From Verrucomicrobiota bacterium (GTDB lineage: Bacteria > Verrucomicrobiota > Verrucomicrobiia > Chthoniobacterales > UBA10450): a stretch of 64,000 bases of DNA. Positions 23,981 to 33,523 of this stretch are shown piece by piece; position 1 is the stretch's first letter; each line of letters opens with the position of its first letter. A model generated the notes under the pieces. That model made no database searches. It was not told where the DNA came from and worked only from the letters and a program-made list of their open reading frames with translations. The stretch is taken from contig QHNJ01000006.1 in the NCBI GenBank assembly GCA_003218395.1, forward strand, positions 20,543 through 84,542, written 5' to 3'. Made by a program: the position numbers and the translations under genes.

Positions 23981-25855
23981 CTACAACAAAGGCGGAGTTG
24001 ATGTCGAACTTGGAGTCGAGGTTGGGGTCGGAGTCGGCTCGGCAGGCGCGGGTGAAACTGGCGGCGATGAAGTTGCGGAAGCGGTGGCGAGTTTGGTTCT
24101 GGCTTCGTCGAGGAGTTTTTTTTCTTCTAAGTAAATTTTCGAATCGTCAGTTGTCTCAATGTACTCCCTTGCAGCGTCGGTTTGGTTTGCCTCGAGCAGC
24201 AAGAGCGCCACGTAAACAGCAGCGTGCGGATCGTGTAATTGATCGGTTGGCAATTTTTGTATAGTCTCCAGGCCCTCGGCGCTGCGGCCAAGACGAGAGA
24301 GGGAAAACGCGTAAGTCACGGCGCAATTGAGTTCGCTCGGCGCGCGGTCGTAGGCCTCTTTGGCAAGATCGTACGACTGTTTTGTATTTTGGTCGATGTT
24401 GAGGCCAAGTCGTGCGAGATCTGCGGTGATTGGTGCCTCGTTGGGGGAGCTTTCGTGCAGGCGCTGGAGAATGTCATAGAGTTTTTCGAGATTGTTGTTT
24501 GCGCGATAAAGGCGGCGAAGCGCGTCGAATGCCTCGCGCCGCATCGGCGGATTCTTCGCTACGCGCAGCCAAAGTTGTTCGGATTCTTTCTCGAGGTTCC
24601 ATTTCGAAGCGAGGCGTGCCAAATCAAGGTCGCGCTTCGGTTGTTCGTTCGTCGCTTCTTCAGCGGAGCGCCAAAGCGTCTCGAATTCCGTGTCGGCCGC
24701 GTTTTGGTGTGATCGTCGAACCGCGATTGCCTGATATGCAAGGCGCAGGTATTCAGATTCCCCCCATGCTCCGACGTGCGCCCAGCGTTTCAGGCGCGAC
24801 CAATTTCTTACGTTTGCATATGCATCTGCAACTGCGATGGAAGCGGGCGGAGAACCAAGTTTGTCTGGTGATAGCTTATCGATCCACTTTACAACGTCAG
24901 CGGCGAGTCCGTTTTCGTTCATCCAGTTCATAAGCGATGCCAGGTCCGACGGATTGCGCACAGCAAATGGCTTCACTCTTTCCAGCAAAAGACGAAACTT
25001 CTTCTCATCGAGCTTTCGATAAAAGTTCAGGCAGAGAAGGTAATCGCCGAATGTGACCTCCTGCGACATTTGGAGCTGTTGCGCGAAGTTATCCCCCGCA
25101 GTCGAGTCATTGCGTGCCACAGCGTCATTAAGCAACGCGCGCAACGCGCCACTGCGGAAGGGAGCGAGTTTGCTGAGTCGATCGAGCGTGTCACGTGCTC
25201 TTGCGCTCCTTTGCGGATCGCTGGACTGGATTTGCAGTGCCGCGAGATTGAACTGGTACAGATCGTTCCCAGGCTCTTTTTTAACGGCGGCAGCGAATTG
25301 CTCTTCCTGCTCGGCGAAATTTCCTTCCGCGCGGGCCAGCCAACCTGCAACCACGTGAAAAGCGGCTCTGTCACGATCGCTGGGGGTAACTTGGTCGAGC
25401 GCTTTTCGCGCGAGATCGAGCTTTCCAAAGCGCAAGGCCGCTGAGGCCAGATTAAGTTGACTGTCTGGATCCTTTGGAAGCAATCGAGTGATTTGTGCGC
25501 GCCACGAGACGGCTTCCTCAAGGTTTTGCTTTTCCGATGCTTCCGCCAGAATGTAATACGCCGGTAGAGAGTCAGGATCCAGCCTCACGACCTCTCGTGC
25601 AGTCTCCGCTGCTTCGTTAAATTTTTCCTCCTGCAGCATCGAGGCTGCCAGACGCAGCAGACGGTTTTGGCGCCAGTCCCTATACAGTTTTGAGCTGTGA
25701 CTAAGGAAAGCAACGCCCAGGAGAATAGCCACTACGAATGCAGCAACTAAAAGGGCGAGACGGGTCGGCCAGAGTTGTCGCTGAAAGAAGGACCCAAGAG
25801 CGGGAAATATCTGGCCAGTTCTTCCGTGCCCGGCGTCTTTGATTTTTTCCGCCAT
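23981..25855 (-). CDS. TPR-repeat protein with N-terminal TM and Pro/Thr/Ser-rich tail
   Basis: AASMLQEEKFNEAAETAREVVRLDPDSLPAYYILAEASEKQ; several TPRs; PAPAEPTPTPTSTPSSTSTPP tail. Confidence 0.8.
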   Translation of the reverse strand: MAEKIKDAGHGRTGQIFPALGSFFQRQLWPTRLALLVAAFVVAILLGVAFLSHSSKLYRDWRQNRLLRLAASMLQEEKFNEAAETAREVVRLDPDSLPAYYILAEASEKQNLEEAVSWRAQITRLLPKDPDSQLNLASAALRFGKLDLARKALDQVTPSDRDRAAFHVVAGWLARAEGNFAEQEEQFAAAVKKEPGNDLYQFNLAALQIQSSDPQRSARARDTLDRLSKLAPFRSGALRALLNDAVARNDSTAGDNFAQQLQMSQEVTFGDYLLCLNFYRKLDEKKFRLLLERVKPFAVRNPSDLASLMNWMNENGLAADVVKWIDKLSPDKLGSPPASIAVADAYANVRNWSRLKRWAHVGAWGESEYLRLAYQAIAVRRSHQNAADTEFETLWRSAEEATNEQPKRDLDLARLASKWNLEKESEQLWLRVAKNPPMRREAFDALRRLYRANNNLEKLYDILQRLHESSPNEAPITADLARLGLNIDQNTKQSYDLAKEAYDRAPSELNCAVTYAFSLSRLGRSAEGLETIQKLPTDQLHDPHAAVYVALLLLEANQTDAAREYIETTDDSKIYLEEKKLLDEARTKLATASATSSPPVSPAPAEPTPTPTSTPSSTSTPPLL

Positions 25856-25929
25856 TTTCGTGTCCTATCTCGTGGCGCGCGGCAAGAATTATGACTCCGC
25901 ACGGGCCGAATCGCCCAACTGCAGGCTTT

Positions 25930-27354
25930 TTAAGGTTGTGTCGCCGCCTCGGATTTTTCGACCACAGAAAGATCCTCGATCGATTCCGCAACCTCCTCCC
26001 TCAAACGACGTCCCCAGACGTATCGCCCCAGCAAAACCTTGATGGTTGCTGTCAACGGCACGGCCAGGAGGGGGCCGAGCACTCCGCCGATGATGAGGCC
26101 CCAGACAAAGATCGACACGATCACTGTCATTGGATGCAAGCCGACATAATTTCCAACAATACGCGGGGCGTAGAAGATACCTTCGAGATTTTGTATCACG
26201 ATGAAAATCAGCGTTACACCAATCGGGTGCAGCCAATCACCCCATTGAAAAGCGGCAATAAGAACGGCTGGCACCCAGCAAACGATTATCCCGATGTACG
26301 GGACCATCGTAAGGATGACGACGAGCAGACCAATCAGGGGCGCAAAATTGAGCCCGATAAGCGTTAGAGCGGTACCGATGAGGATGCCATCCACCAAACA
26401 AACAAGCAGCTGTCCCCGAAAATAAGCGGTGATGTACTTATTGATCTCTGACAATGCTTCCGCGACTTCGTCCTTAAGGGGTGACGCGCGCAGCGGCAGG
26501 TAATCTTTCCATCTCTGCTCGATGCGCGGCTTTTCGGTTAGCAAGAAAAACAAATAGATCGGAACCAGAATAAGGCTGAGCAAAAACCCTGTTACCCCGA
26601 GGAATCCACCGATGCTTTTCTTCAAAATTCCCCAGAACTTTTCCGTCAACGTCGGAAGCGCCCGCTGGATATTTGGAATTTGTTTTTCTACGTAAGCTTG
26701 GATGCGTTGGCGTTCGGCAGTCGAAAGCTTGGATGGACTAGGCGCTATTGTTTCACTCGGTGACGCGAACGCCTGCGGCGCGGGTGGCGAAGCAGGCACA
26801 TTCCCGGTTGGTTGCGGATGAGGAGAAGGAGAGGCAGGGCCGATCAGCCAGTTTGTGAAACTCGTCGATGCTGACTTTCCGTGTACTCCGCCAAATAACC
26901 CGAACGTTTGGTCGAATCGATAGATAAGATCGACGATGCGATCGCGTGCTTTTTCTGTGTACGCAGGAACTTCCTTGGCGAAATTTGCGCTTTGGATTGA
27001 GATGGTTGGGACGAGCCAGGCAACCAATCCGCCCAATGCAAAAAAGGCAATCGCGAAGAGAAGAGCGACCGCTTTGGTGCGACTGAGCGTTCCTCTAGAC
27101 ACTTTCGTCACCAGCGGATCGAGGAGATAAGTAAGAATCATCGCGATGGCGACCGGAATCAAGATTGGCTGAAGAAAGCTGATGATATTGGCACCGGTCC
27201 AGATCACGGCGCCGACGATTATGATAAGGAGGACAACAAAGAAAGCGGTCAGGGCCGCCCACATCGTTTTGCGCTGCCAGGATGTCGGATAATCCCTCAT
27301 GTGCACAGGCAGACGCCCCTCTAGTTTTGTAGAAGAGCCGCGCTCGCTCGACAT
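25930..27354 (-). CDS. AI-2E (PerM-like) family transporter
   Basis: LQPILIPVAIAMILTYLLDPLVTKVSR; LIPTISIQ; GVLGPLLAVPLTATIKVLL; multiple TM. Confidence 0.92.
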   Translation of the reverse strand: MSSERGSSTKLEGRLPVHMRDYPTSWQRKTMWAALTAFFVVLLIIIVGAVIWTGANIISFLQPILIPVAIAMILTYLLDPLVTKVSRGTLSRTKAVALLFAIAFFALGGLVAWLVPTISIQSANFAKEVPAYTEKARDRIVDLIYRFDQTFGLFGGVHGKSASTSFTNWLIGPASPSPHPQPTGNVPASPPAPQAFASPSETIAPSPSKLSTAERQRIQAYVEKQIPNIQRALPTLTEKFWGILKKSIGGFLGVTGFLLSLILVPIYLFFLLTEKPRIEQRWKDYLPLRASPLKDEVAEALSEINKYITAYFRGQLLVCLVDGILIGTALTLIGLNFAPLIGLLVVILTMVPYIGIIVCWVPAVLIAAFQWGDWLHPIGVTLIFIVIQNLEGIFYAPRIVGNYVGLHPMTVIVSIFVWGLIIGGVLGPLLAVPLTATIKVLLGRYVWGRRLREEVAESIEDLSVVEKSEAATQP

Positions 27355-27359
27355 TTTAA

Positions 27360-29204
27360 TCACTGGGTGGGATTCGTCTTTGCTGGCGACCCTTTGGTGA
27401 TCGTCGCCTTGGTACTCTCGATCTTCTCTGCGAGCTTCTTGTTTTTCGGATCGAGCGCCAGCGCTTTTTGCCATGCTTCCAATGCCTCTGGCACGCGATC
27501 CAAGTTCAAGTAAGTGTCGCCAATGTGTTCGAACACAACCGGGTCTTCACGGCCCATGCTTTTCGCAGCGCGAAGCAGATCGGCCAGGGCTTGATCGAAT
27601 TGCCCCTTCCGGAACTCGGCCCAGCCGAGGCTGTCGAGGTAAGAGCCGTTGTTGGGTTCAATCTCTAGCGCGCGTTTGATCATCTCCTCGGCTTCGTCCA
27701 GTTGCATGTTGTGATCTGCCCACATATAACCAAGGTAGTTGTACGCTTCCGCCGCGTTTGCTGGATCGAGTGCAATTGATTTGCGAAGCAAGTCCGCCGC
27801 TTTTTCATACAAACCTGCCTGTTCGGCCGTTGCGCCATAGTTAAAATAGAATTTAGCGTTTACGATTTCATTGTCCTGATCGGCTTGCGCTTCGTGAAGG
27901 GCTTCCTCAAAGGTCGCTACCGCTTGCTGGGTTTGTTTCGCCTCGCGCTGAGCAATCGCTAGATAGTAAACGATCTCTGGCGCGCCGGGGAACCGGCGAC
28001 GGACTTCTGCCAGCATTTTCACTGCGCGCTCCGGATCTTTGAGAGGGCCAAGCAGCAGCTCCGCCAAGCGCAAATATGTGCCAGCATGATTGGGATTAAT
28101 CAGCAGGCTTTGCTCGTAGTTTGCGGCTACTTTTGCAAACTTGGCTTTAGCTTCGTCAAGACGGTTTGCGCGCTGAAGCGATCGTGCTTCATCGTCCAGC
28201 ACCTGCGCAAGCAAATCATACGGCTGATATTTTTCCGGATGCTGTTTGATAATTTGCTCGAGCATCTCGACTGCTTTTCCACGCTGATTCGTCAAAATGA
28301 AACCAGTCGCCAGTTTTTCCCGCGCGTTGGCGTCATCTGGTTGTAGTTCCAGCACGCGAAGATAAAGCGGGATCGCCTCCTTGAGTTGTTGTGACGACGC
28401 GTAGTAATCCGCTATGTCTTTGAGGGCCGCAGGATCGTCGTTGGCGTGTTCCGCTGCTTTTTTGAAAATTTCGTTGACCCGTTTCAATTCATCCGATTTC
28501 GGCAATGAGTCAGGTTTGAAAAGAATGGCTGCGTAAAGTTTCCCCAGTCGAGTCCAGAAATTCGCGTCATCGCTCCGAACTTTTGCGGCGCGATCCAAAA
28601 CGTCGAGCGCCTTTTTTTCTTCTCCCGCCGCAAACTCGATTTCGACGAGACGCTGGTAAGCCGCTATATCGCGCGGATTGAGCGCGATGGCGCGATTGGC
28701 ATAATCGATAGCCTGATCCATTTTCTTGAGATACTTCGCATAGATAAAGGCCAACTGGCGGTAGGGCTCGGCATCGTTCGGATTTGCCTTGATCGCATCC
28801 TTTAAAATGTCAATCGCCTGCGGGAAATCCTCCTGCTGTATCAGCAAAGCCGCCACGCGTGACGCGAGTTCAGATTGGCCGGGATCGACGTTGAGCACTT
28901 TGCGATACGCCTCCAGGGCTTGATCCATCTCGCCGTTTTCCTCGAACGTCATTCCTTCGATAAAATGCGCCAGCGCCCCGGCTTTGCGTTCGTTCTCCGG
29001 ACGCAAACCCAGGTCGGCGGGCGGCTTGAGATTGAATGAATCATCTTGACGTCCGATTTGTTTTATTCCGGCAGGTGCAGGTCTGATCGGTGGAGCCAAA
29101 GTGCGCGGAGTTTTGGCGATTCCGGTGTTTGTGGACGCGAAAATAACGAGCGCGAAAACGAAACCCCACGGCGCCGAAACGCCGTGTCTTACCTGCTCCC
29201 TCAT
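27360..29204 (-). CDS. Tetratricopeptide repeat protein (secreted/periplasmic)
   Basis: Signal-like N-terminus; more than 10 TPR units. Confidence 0.88.
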   Translation of the reverse strand: MREQVRHGVSAPWGFVFALVIFASTNTGIAKTPRTLAPPIRPAPAGIKQIGRQDDSFNLKPPADLGLRPENERKAGALAHFIEGMTFEENGEMDQALEAYRKVLNVDPGQSELASRVAALLIQQEDFPQAIDILKDAIKANPNDAEPYRQLAFIYAKYLKKMDQAIDYANRAIALNPRDIAAYQRLVEIEFAAGEEKKALDVLDRAAKVRSDDANFWTRLGKLYAAILFKPDSLPKSDELKRVNEIFKKAAEHANDDPAALKDIADYYASSQQLKEAIPLYLRVLELQPDDANAREKLATGFILTNQRGKAVEMLEQIIKQHPEKYQPYDLLAQVLDDEARSLQRANRLDEAKAKFAKVAANYEQSLLINPNHAGTYLRLAELLLGPLKDPERAVKMLAEVRRRFPGAPEIVYYLAIAQREAKQTQQAVATFEEALHEAQADQDNEIVNAKFYFNYGATAEQAGLYEKAADLLRKSIALDPANAAEAYNYLGYMWADHNMQLDEAEEMIKRALEIEPNNGSYLDSLGWAEFRKGQFDQALADLLRAAKSMGREDPVVFEHIGDTYLNLDRVPEALEAWQKALALDPKNKKLAEKIESTKATITKGSPAKTNPTQ

Positions 29205-29527
29205 ACTTCCGATTCTAGCTTTTGGCGCCATCCTCCGCAAACCAGCGCACGCGAGCCCAAACGAATCAGGGGTGGCAACAGGTTATGCTTTGTAGCGGAG
29301 GCGCTTCTTATGGCGACTTTGCCTCATGCGCTTGCGGCGCTTGTGCTTTGCAATTTTCGCTTTGCGTCTTTTCTTGAGCGAGCCCATTCAGATTTTCAGA
29401 TTCGCGAGCCGCGATTCAACCATCTAATCCGCCGCATTGCAACTGAGTTCTTTGCTAGCTCAACATCAAGCGGATTGGGCCGGAGCCGCTGGCGGCGTTG
29501 TCTGGTTAGCCTTTAGCGACACACGAC

Positions 29528-29971
29528 TCAAACACAATACTGCACGACGGAATTTTCGAGTCCCGAGAGACCAGGCTGTGTGTCAAGCCTGAGTTCAATG
29601 CGCTTCATCACGGGTAATGTCGCGTCCACCCACTGCTGAGGCGGCGGTTCGAACATCCGAATGAGGGTCTGTGAGTACTCGACGCGATTGCGATAATCCA
29701 CTTGGAACTGGAGAACTCCATCGACATCTGGATCGCCGCTGTAGAAGAAAGTGTGAACTACTGTCGGGGACTGGACACCGCCGAGCGTGATAGGTTTGCC
29801 ACCCTCTGTTTGTTGATATCGCACTTCATGCACTCTGGCGACCCGGTGCATGATTGAGCGAACCTTGGCTGGATCAGGCATAAAACCGACCTTCGCGCGG
29901 CGACTCACGCCGTATATCGCGTCACACGCTGCTAAGAACGTGAGCAATACAATTGCGAGTGGAACGCTCAT
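29528..29971 (-). CDS. Hypothetical lipoprotein
   Basis: MSVPLAIVLLTFLAACDAIYG lipobox-like N-terminus; start overlaps the stop of the upstream M28 gene (ATGA). Confidence 0.6.
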   Translation of the reverse strand: MSVPLAIVLLTFLAACDAIYGVSRRAKVGFMPDPAKVRSIMHRVARVHEVRYQQTEGGKPITLGGVQSPTVVHTFFYSGDPDVDGVLQFQVDYRNRVEYSQTLIRMFEPPPQQWVDATLPVMKRIELRLDTQPGLSGLENSVVQYCV

Positions 29972-31669
29972 CGGTCTATAGGGACTACTTTTTGAACATT
30001 ACAATCTCGTTTCACCTTGAATTCGGCGCCCGGTTTCCATTCTGGAAATTTGTCACCATTTGCGACTTGGTAGCCGATCTCGAATAGAAGTTGAATATCC
30101 TGGACCACGCCGGAGAGATCCCAGCTTGGATCAATTTCGTCCGAAACCCGATCGTAATGATGCGCGGTGTAATCGTCTTTCTTTTGTTGTCCGAAATCGA
30201 CCGGCTTGCCGATGAAATCCTTGCCGCCGGCAGTATAAAGCGCGGGCAGGCCGCGCTTCGAGAATTCAGAATGATCGGCCCGATAAGAACCGCCTTTTTC
30301 CGGCTGGCTGTTCGGTGTCATCACCCGTCCGTTCCGTTTCGCAGTTGCGGCCAGCAGATCGTCGAGCGTTGAATTATTATCGCTCAGGTTTTCGATGTCG
30401 CGCGTTTTGCCCCATGGATTCACGGTGTCAATGTTGATGTCGGCCAAAGTTTTCTCCAGCGGGTAAAGCGGATGTTCTGCGTAGAATTTCGCGACGAGAA
30501 GCCCGGCCTCTTCGGCGGTTGTTGCCATAAACAAGTCCGAGCATTTCGTCGGCGGATTTACTTTTGTAAACGCTGCTGCGAGCTGGATAAGAGAGGCGAC
30601 ACCGGACGCGTTATCGATTGCGCCATTAAAAATCTGATCGCCTTGCAATTCGGGATTACACCCGAGATGGTCCCAGTGCGCTGTGTAGATGACGTATTCA
30701 TCCTGCAATTTCGGATCGCTCCCGTCGAGTTTGCCGATGACGTTGTGCGATTTAAATGCGCGAAGCTGTTGTTTGATGTCGATGTTGTCTTTGGCATTCA
30801 ATGTCACCGGCCGGAACTCTTTTGTGATCGCCGACTTCTTCAGCGCGTCAAAATCCTGGCCGCAATCGGCCAGCAATTTCTTCGCGGCATCGAGTGTGAT
30901 CCAGGAGCGCGCCTCGACCGCGTCCATGTTTTTGTTTGGCGCATCTATCTAATAATTCTCTTTGGCCCAGCTTGTTTTCACGACTGAATAGGGATAGCCG
31001 GCCGGTCCAGTCTCGTGAATGATCACGGCGGTCGCAGCGCCTTTTTGTGCGGCAATTTCGTATTTGTAAATTCAGCGCCCGTAATGAGTCATCGCCTTTC
31101 CCTTAAACATTTTGTCGTCGAGCTTTGACGGATCGTTCGGATCGGGAATTAGCGGATCGCCGATCAGCATCAGCAACGTCTTGCCGTGCAAATCGACATC
31201 TTTGTAATCGTCCCACCCGTAATCGGGCGCGACGATACCGTATCCAACAAAGACCACGTCTGAATCAGTGATCTTGATCTCTGGTTGGAGACGCGCCGAT
31301 GACGTAATGAAATCATCGGGATATTTTCAGCTCAGTGGTTTTGTCGCCAATCGTAAATGACATTCGCGGCTCGCTCTTGATCCCAGCCAGAGGGACTTCC
31401 TGGATGTAAGTCCCGTCTGGATTTCCCGGCTTCAACCCAGTCTGTTTGAACTGATCAGTGATGTACTTGACGGACAGCTCCTCGCCTTTTGTTCCCGGCG
31501 CGCGGCCTTCGAATTGATCCGACGCGAGAATCTTGATGTGCGCAAGCAACCCGTCCGGCGTGATCGCCTCTAACGCCGGCTGCAGACGTAATGCCAATTG
31601 ATCGACCGCCAGGCACGACATCGCACCGGTGAGAAGGATTCCAACGAAAAGGCGAAACGCGTTTTTCAT
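29968..31669 (-). pseudogene. M28 family metallo-aminopeptidase, disrupted
   Basis: Fragments 31669-31313, 31257-31072 and 30927-29968 read as one M28 protein once a +1 frameshift near 31324-31327 and stops at 31072-31074 (TGA) and 30949-30951 (TAG) are ignored. Confidence 0.85.
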
Positions 31670-31736
31670 ATATCGGCCCTCATGAAGCCAAGTACGCGTG
31701 TGATGAACTCACGACGATCAGCGAGATACTCGATGG

Positions 31737-32445
31737 TCACAAATGGCCGATGTTTGCTCGTGATGCGCCGGAGCGCTCGAAAAGGAATTGGACGCGGGGA
31801 TTAGTGGGAGACGGGAAAGTCGTCTCATCAAAATCTGTGCACGCGACTAACCGCGTTAAACCGACTAACTCTGCCATTGAAATCATTTGGGCCGGCGAGA
31901 ATAACTGCCATTCGAACTGTTCCTGACCACCATCCGGGTAATCGAGGTGCACGAAGAGCCGGTCGCCTCCTACACGTTTGGCCTCTCAAACTGCTCCGCT
32001 AGGTACCTTGAACTCGCGCTCGCCCTGATGAGCGGCAAAAAACGCCGGGCTCCACAAATCGAGAATGATACGACCGCCTTCACGCAGTCCAGCTGCAAGC
32101 CGTCCAAGCACGTCCCGATTTGTTGTCGGATCGAAATAGCCGAAGCTCTGAGACATGATGATAGCGACATCGAACGCGCTGGATTCCGGTCGGTAGTCGC
32201 GAATATCCCTGTTCACGTAGCTTGGGCCGCCAGCTAGCGCGCGAGCTTTCGCGATGGCATTACGATCGCGGTCGATGCCGATCCCCGAGTAGCCGCGGCC
32301 AGAAAGAGCCCGACCGTGTCGTCCCATGCCGCAACACACATCTACAAGTTTGCAGAAATGTGCCAAGGGAGCGCAACGGCAGACGAACGCTGTCTCTTGC
32401 GTCGTGCGAGCCTCGCCAATACCGATGTGGAAGAACTAAAACCAC
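31737..32445 (-). pseudogene. Class I SAM-dependent methyltransferase, interrupted by in-frame TGA at 31986-31988
   Basis: LVDVCCGMGRHGRALSGRGYSGIGIDRD...GGRIILDLWSPAFFAA, stop, then same-frame EAKRVGGDRLFVHLDYPDGGQEQFEWQLFSPAQM; N-terminus also lacks a clear start. Confidence 0.75.
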
Positions 32446-32509
32446 CGACGAGAGTAGGCATTCGGCTCTGCTCGCATAAATTGAGAAGTGGCAGTGGGCC
32501 TAAGCTTGG

Positions 32510-32938
32510 TCAGATTTTTTTCTCAAGCTGGATAAACCAGTCAAACGTCGCAGAATGCGTGTGTGCACCGGATTCGTCGTATATCTCTACTGTAATTGGA
32601 ATGATCGAACGGCCTTTCGACGAAAGCTCTACGTCGAGCCGAGCGAGACATGCAGGCGCGGCACTCGCGGTGGACATGATGCTGCCATTTGCGGGCTTAC
32701 GGAATTTCGTTTCCACGCGGCGCACGGTCGGGATAACGCTATCAGAGGAACCGAAATGTCTGAGCAAAAACTCACCGCTGGATGCCTCAGCGAGCGTGAG
32801 TTGAGTGCCCGCATGAGCTGTGCCGAGATGATTGAGATAGAGACTGCCTGATGGCAGTTCCAGTAGATGCGCAGAGTCGCCGGCGGGGCGAATGCCAAGA
32901 AGGCTATTAAAGGGCAATTCAGTGACCGTGATTTTCAC
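32510..32938 (-). CDS. Hotdog-fold (DUF4442/thioesterase-like) protein, GTG start
   Basis: LPFNSLLGIRPAGDSAHLLELPSGSLYLNHLGTAHAGTQLTLAEASSGEFLL. Confidence 0.6.
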   Translation of the reverse strand: MKITVTELPFNSLLGIRPAGDSAHLLELPSGSLYLNHLGTAHAGTQLTLAEASSGEFLLRHFGSSDSVIPTVRRVETKFRKPANGSIMSTASAAPACLARLDVELSSKGRSIIPITVEIYDESGAHTHSATFDWFIQLEKKI

Positions 32939-32944
32939 ACCATG

Positions 32945-33343
32945 CTATGGCTCAATTGGAGTAGGCGTGAGACTGGCTCGAATCTTTTCCAATATCTCAT
33001 CCCTGTCCATGCCGGTAATTGGCGTCTGAAACGTTTGCCGTGCCCAATCCATCAGTCGCGGGCCCGAAACCTCGGTATCATGCGAATGAGCAGCAAAATA
33101 TTTGGCCGTTAGCCATTCCGTTCGCGGAAAAAGGTGAAAGTGAACAACGCGTGTCTGCTCGGAGAACATAGTGCAATAAACCCGCTGTGGTCGAACGACC
33201 GCTTGGATTGCAGCCGTGGTGACTGCGAACGTCGGCCCGAGCGATGCGAGAGCTGCGGGATTCATCTGCGACAGCGACTCGACAGAATCTCTTGGCATCA
33301 CAATCAAATAGCCCGGGATAGAGCAAGTGCTGCACGCTTCCAC
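32945..33343 (-). CDS. HIT family protein
   Basis: CSTCSIPGYLIVMPRDSVESLSQM...QTRVVHFHLFPRTEWL (HxH motif). Confidence 0.75.
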   Translation of the reverse strand: MEACSTCSIPGYLIVMPRDSVESLSQMNPAALASLGPTFAVTTAAIQAVVRPQRVYCTMFSEQTRVVHFHLFPRTEWLTAKYFAAHSHDTEVSGPRLMDWARQTFQTPITGMDRDEILEKIRASLTPTPIEP

Positions 33344-33523
33344 GGTAAAGTGCTAATTAGCGAGAACTGATAATTGTTGGCACGCCTGCGGGTGAGAAGA
33401 TGTCATGCAGTCGTAATGTTAGATTTGAGCGCGACAAAACAGAAGAAAGCCTAGCCAAGGATTGACACAGATTTTCACAGATAGGCAGATGGATTCTGAA
33501 TCTGTGTCGTCTTTAGCGAACTT

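Noticed and set aside
23981-24080. GVDVELGVEVGVGVGSAGAG ORF as a repeat protein
   Set aside because: It is the complement of the Pro/Thr/Ser-rich tail of the TPR protein
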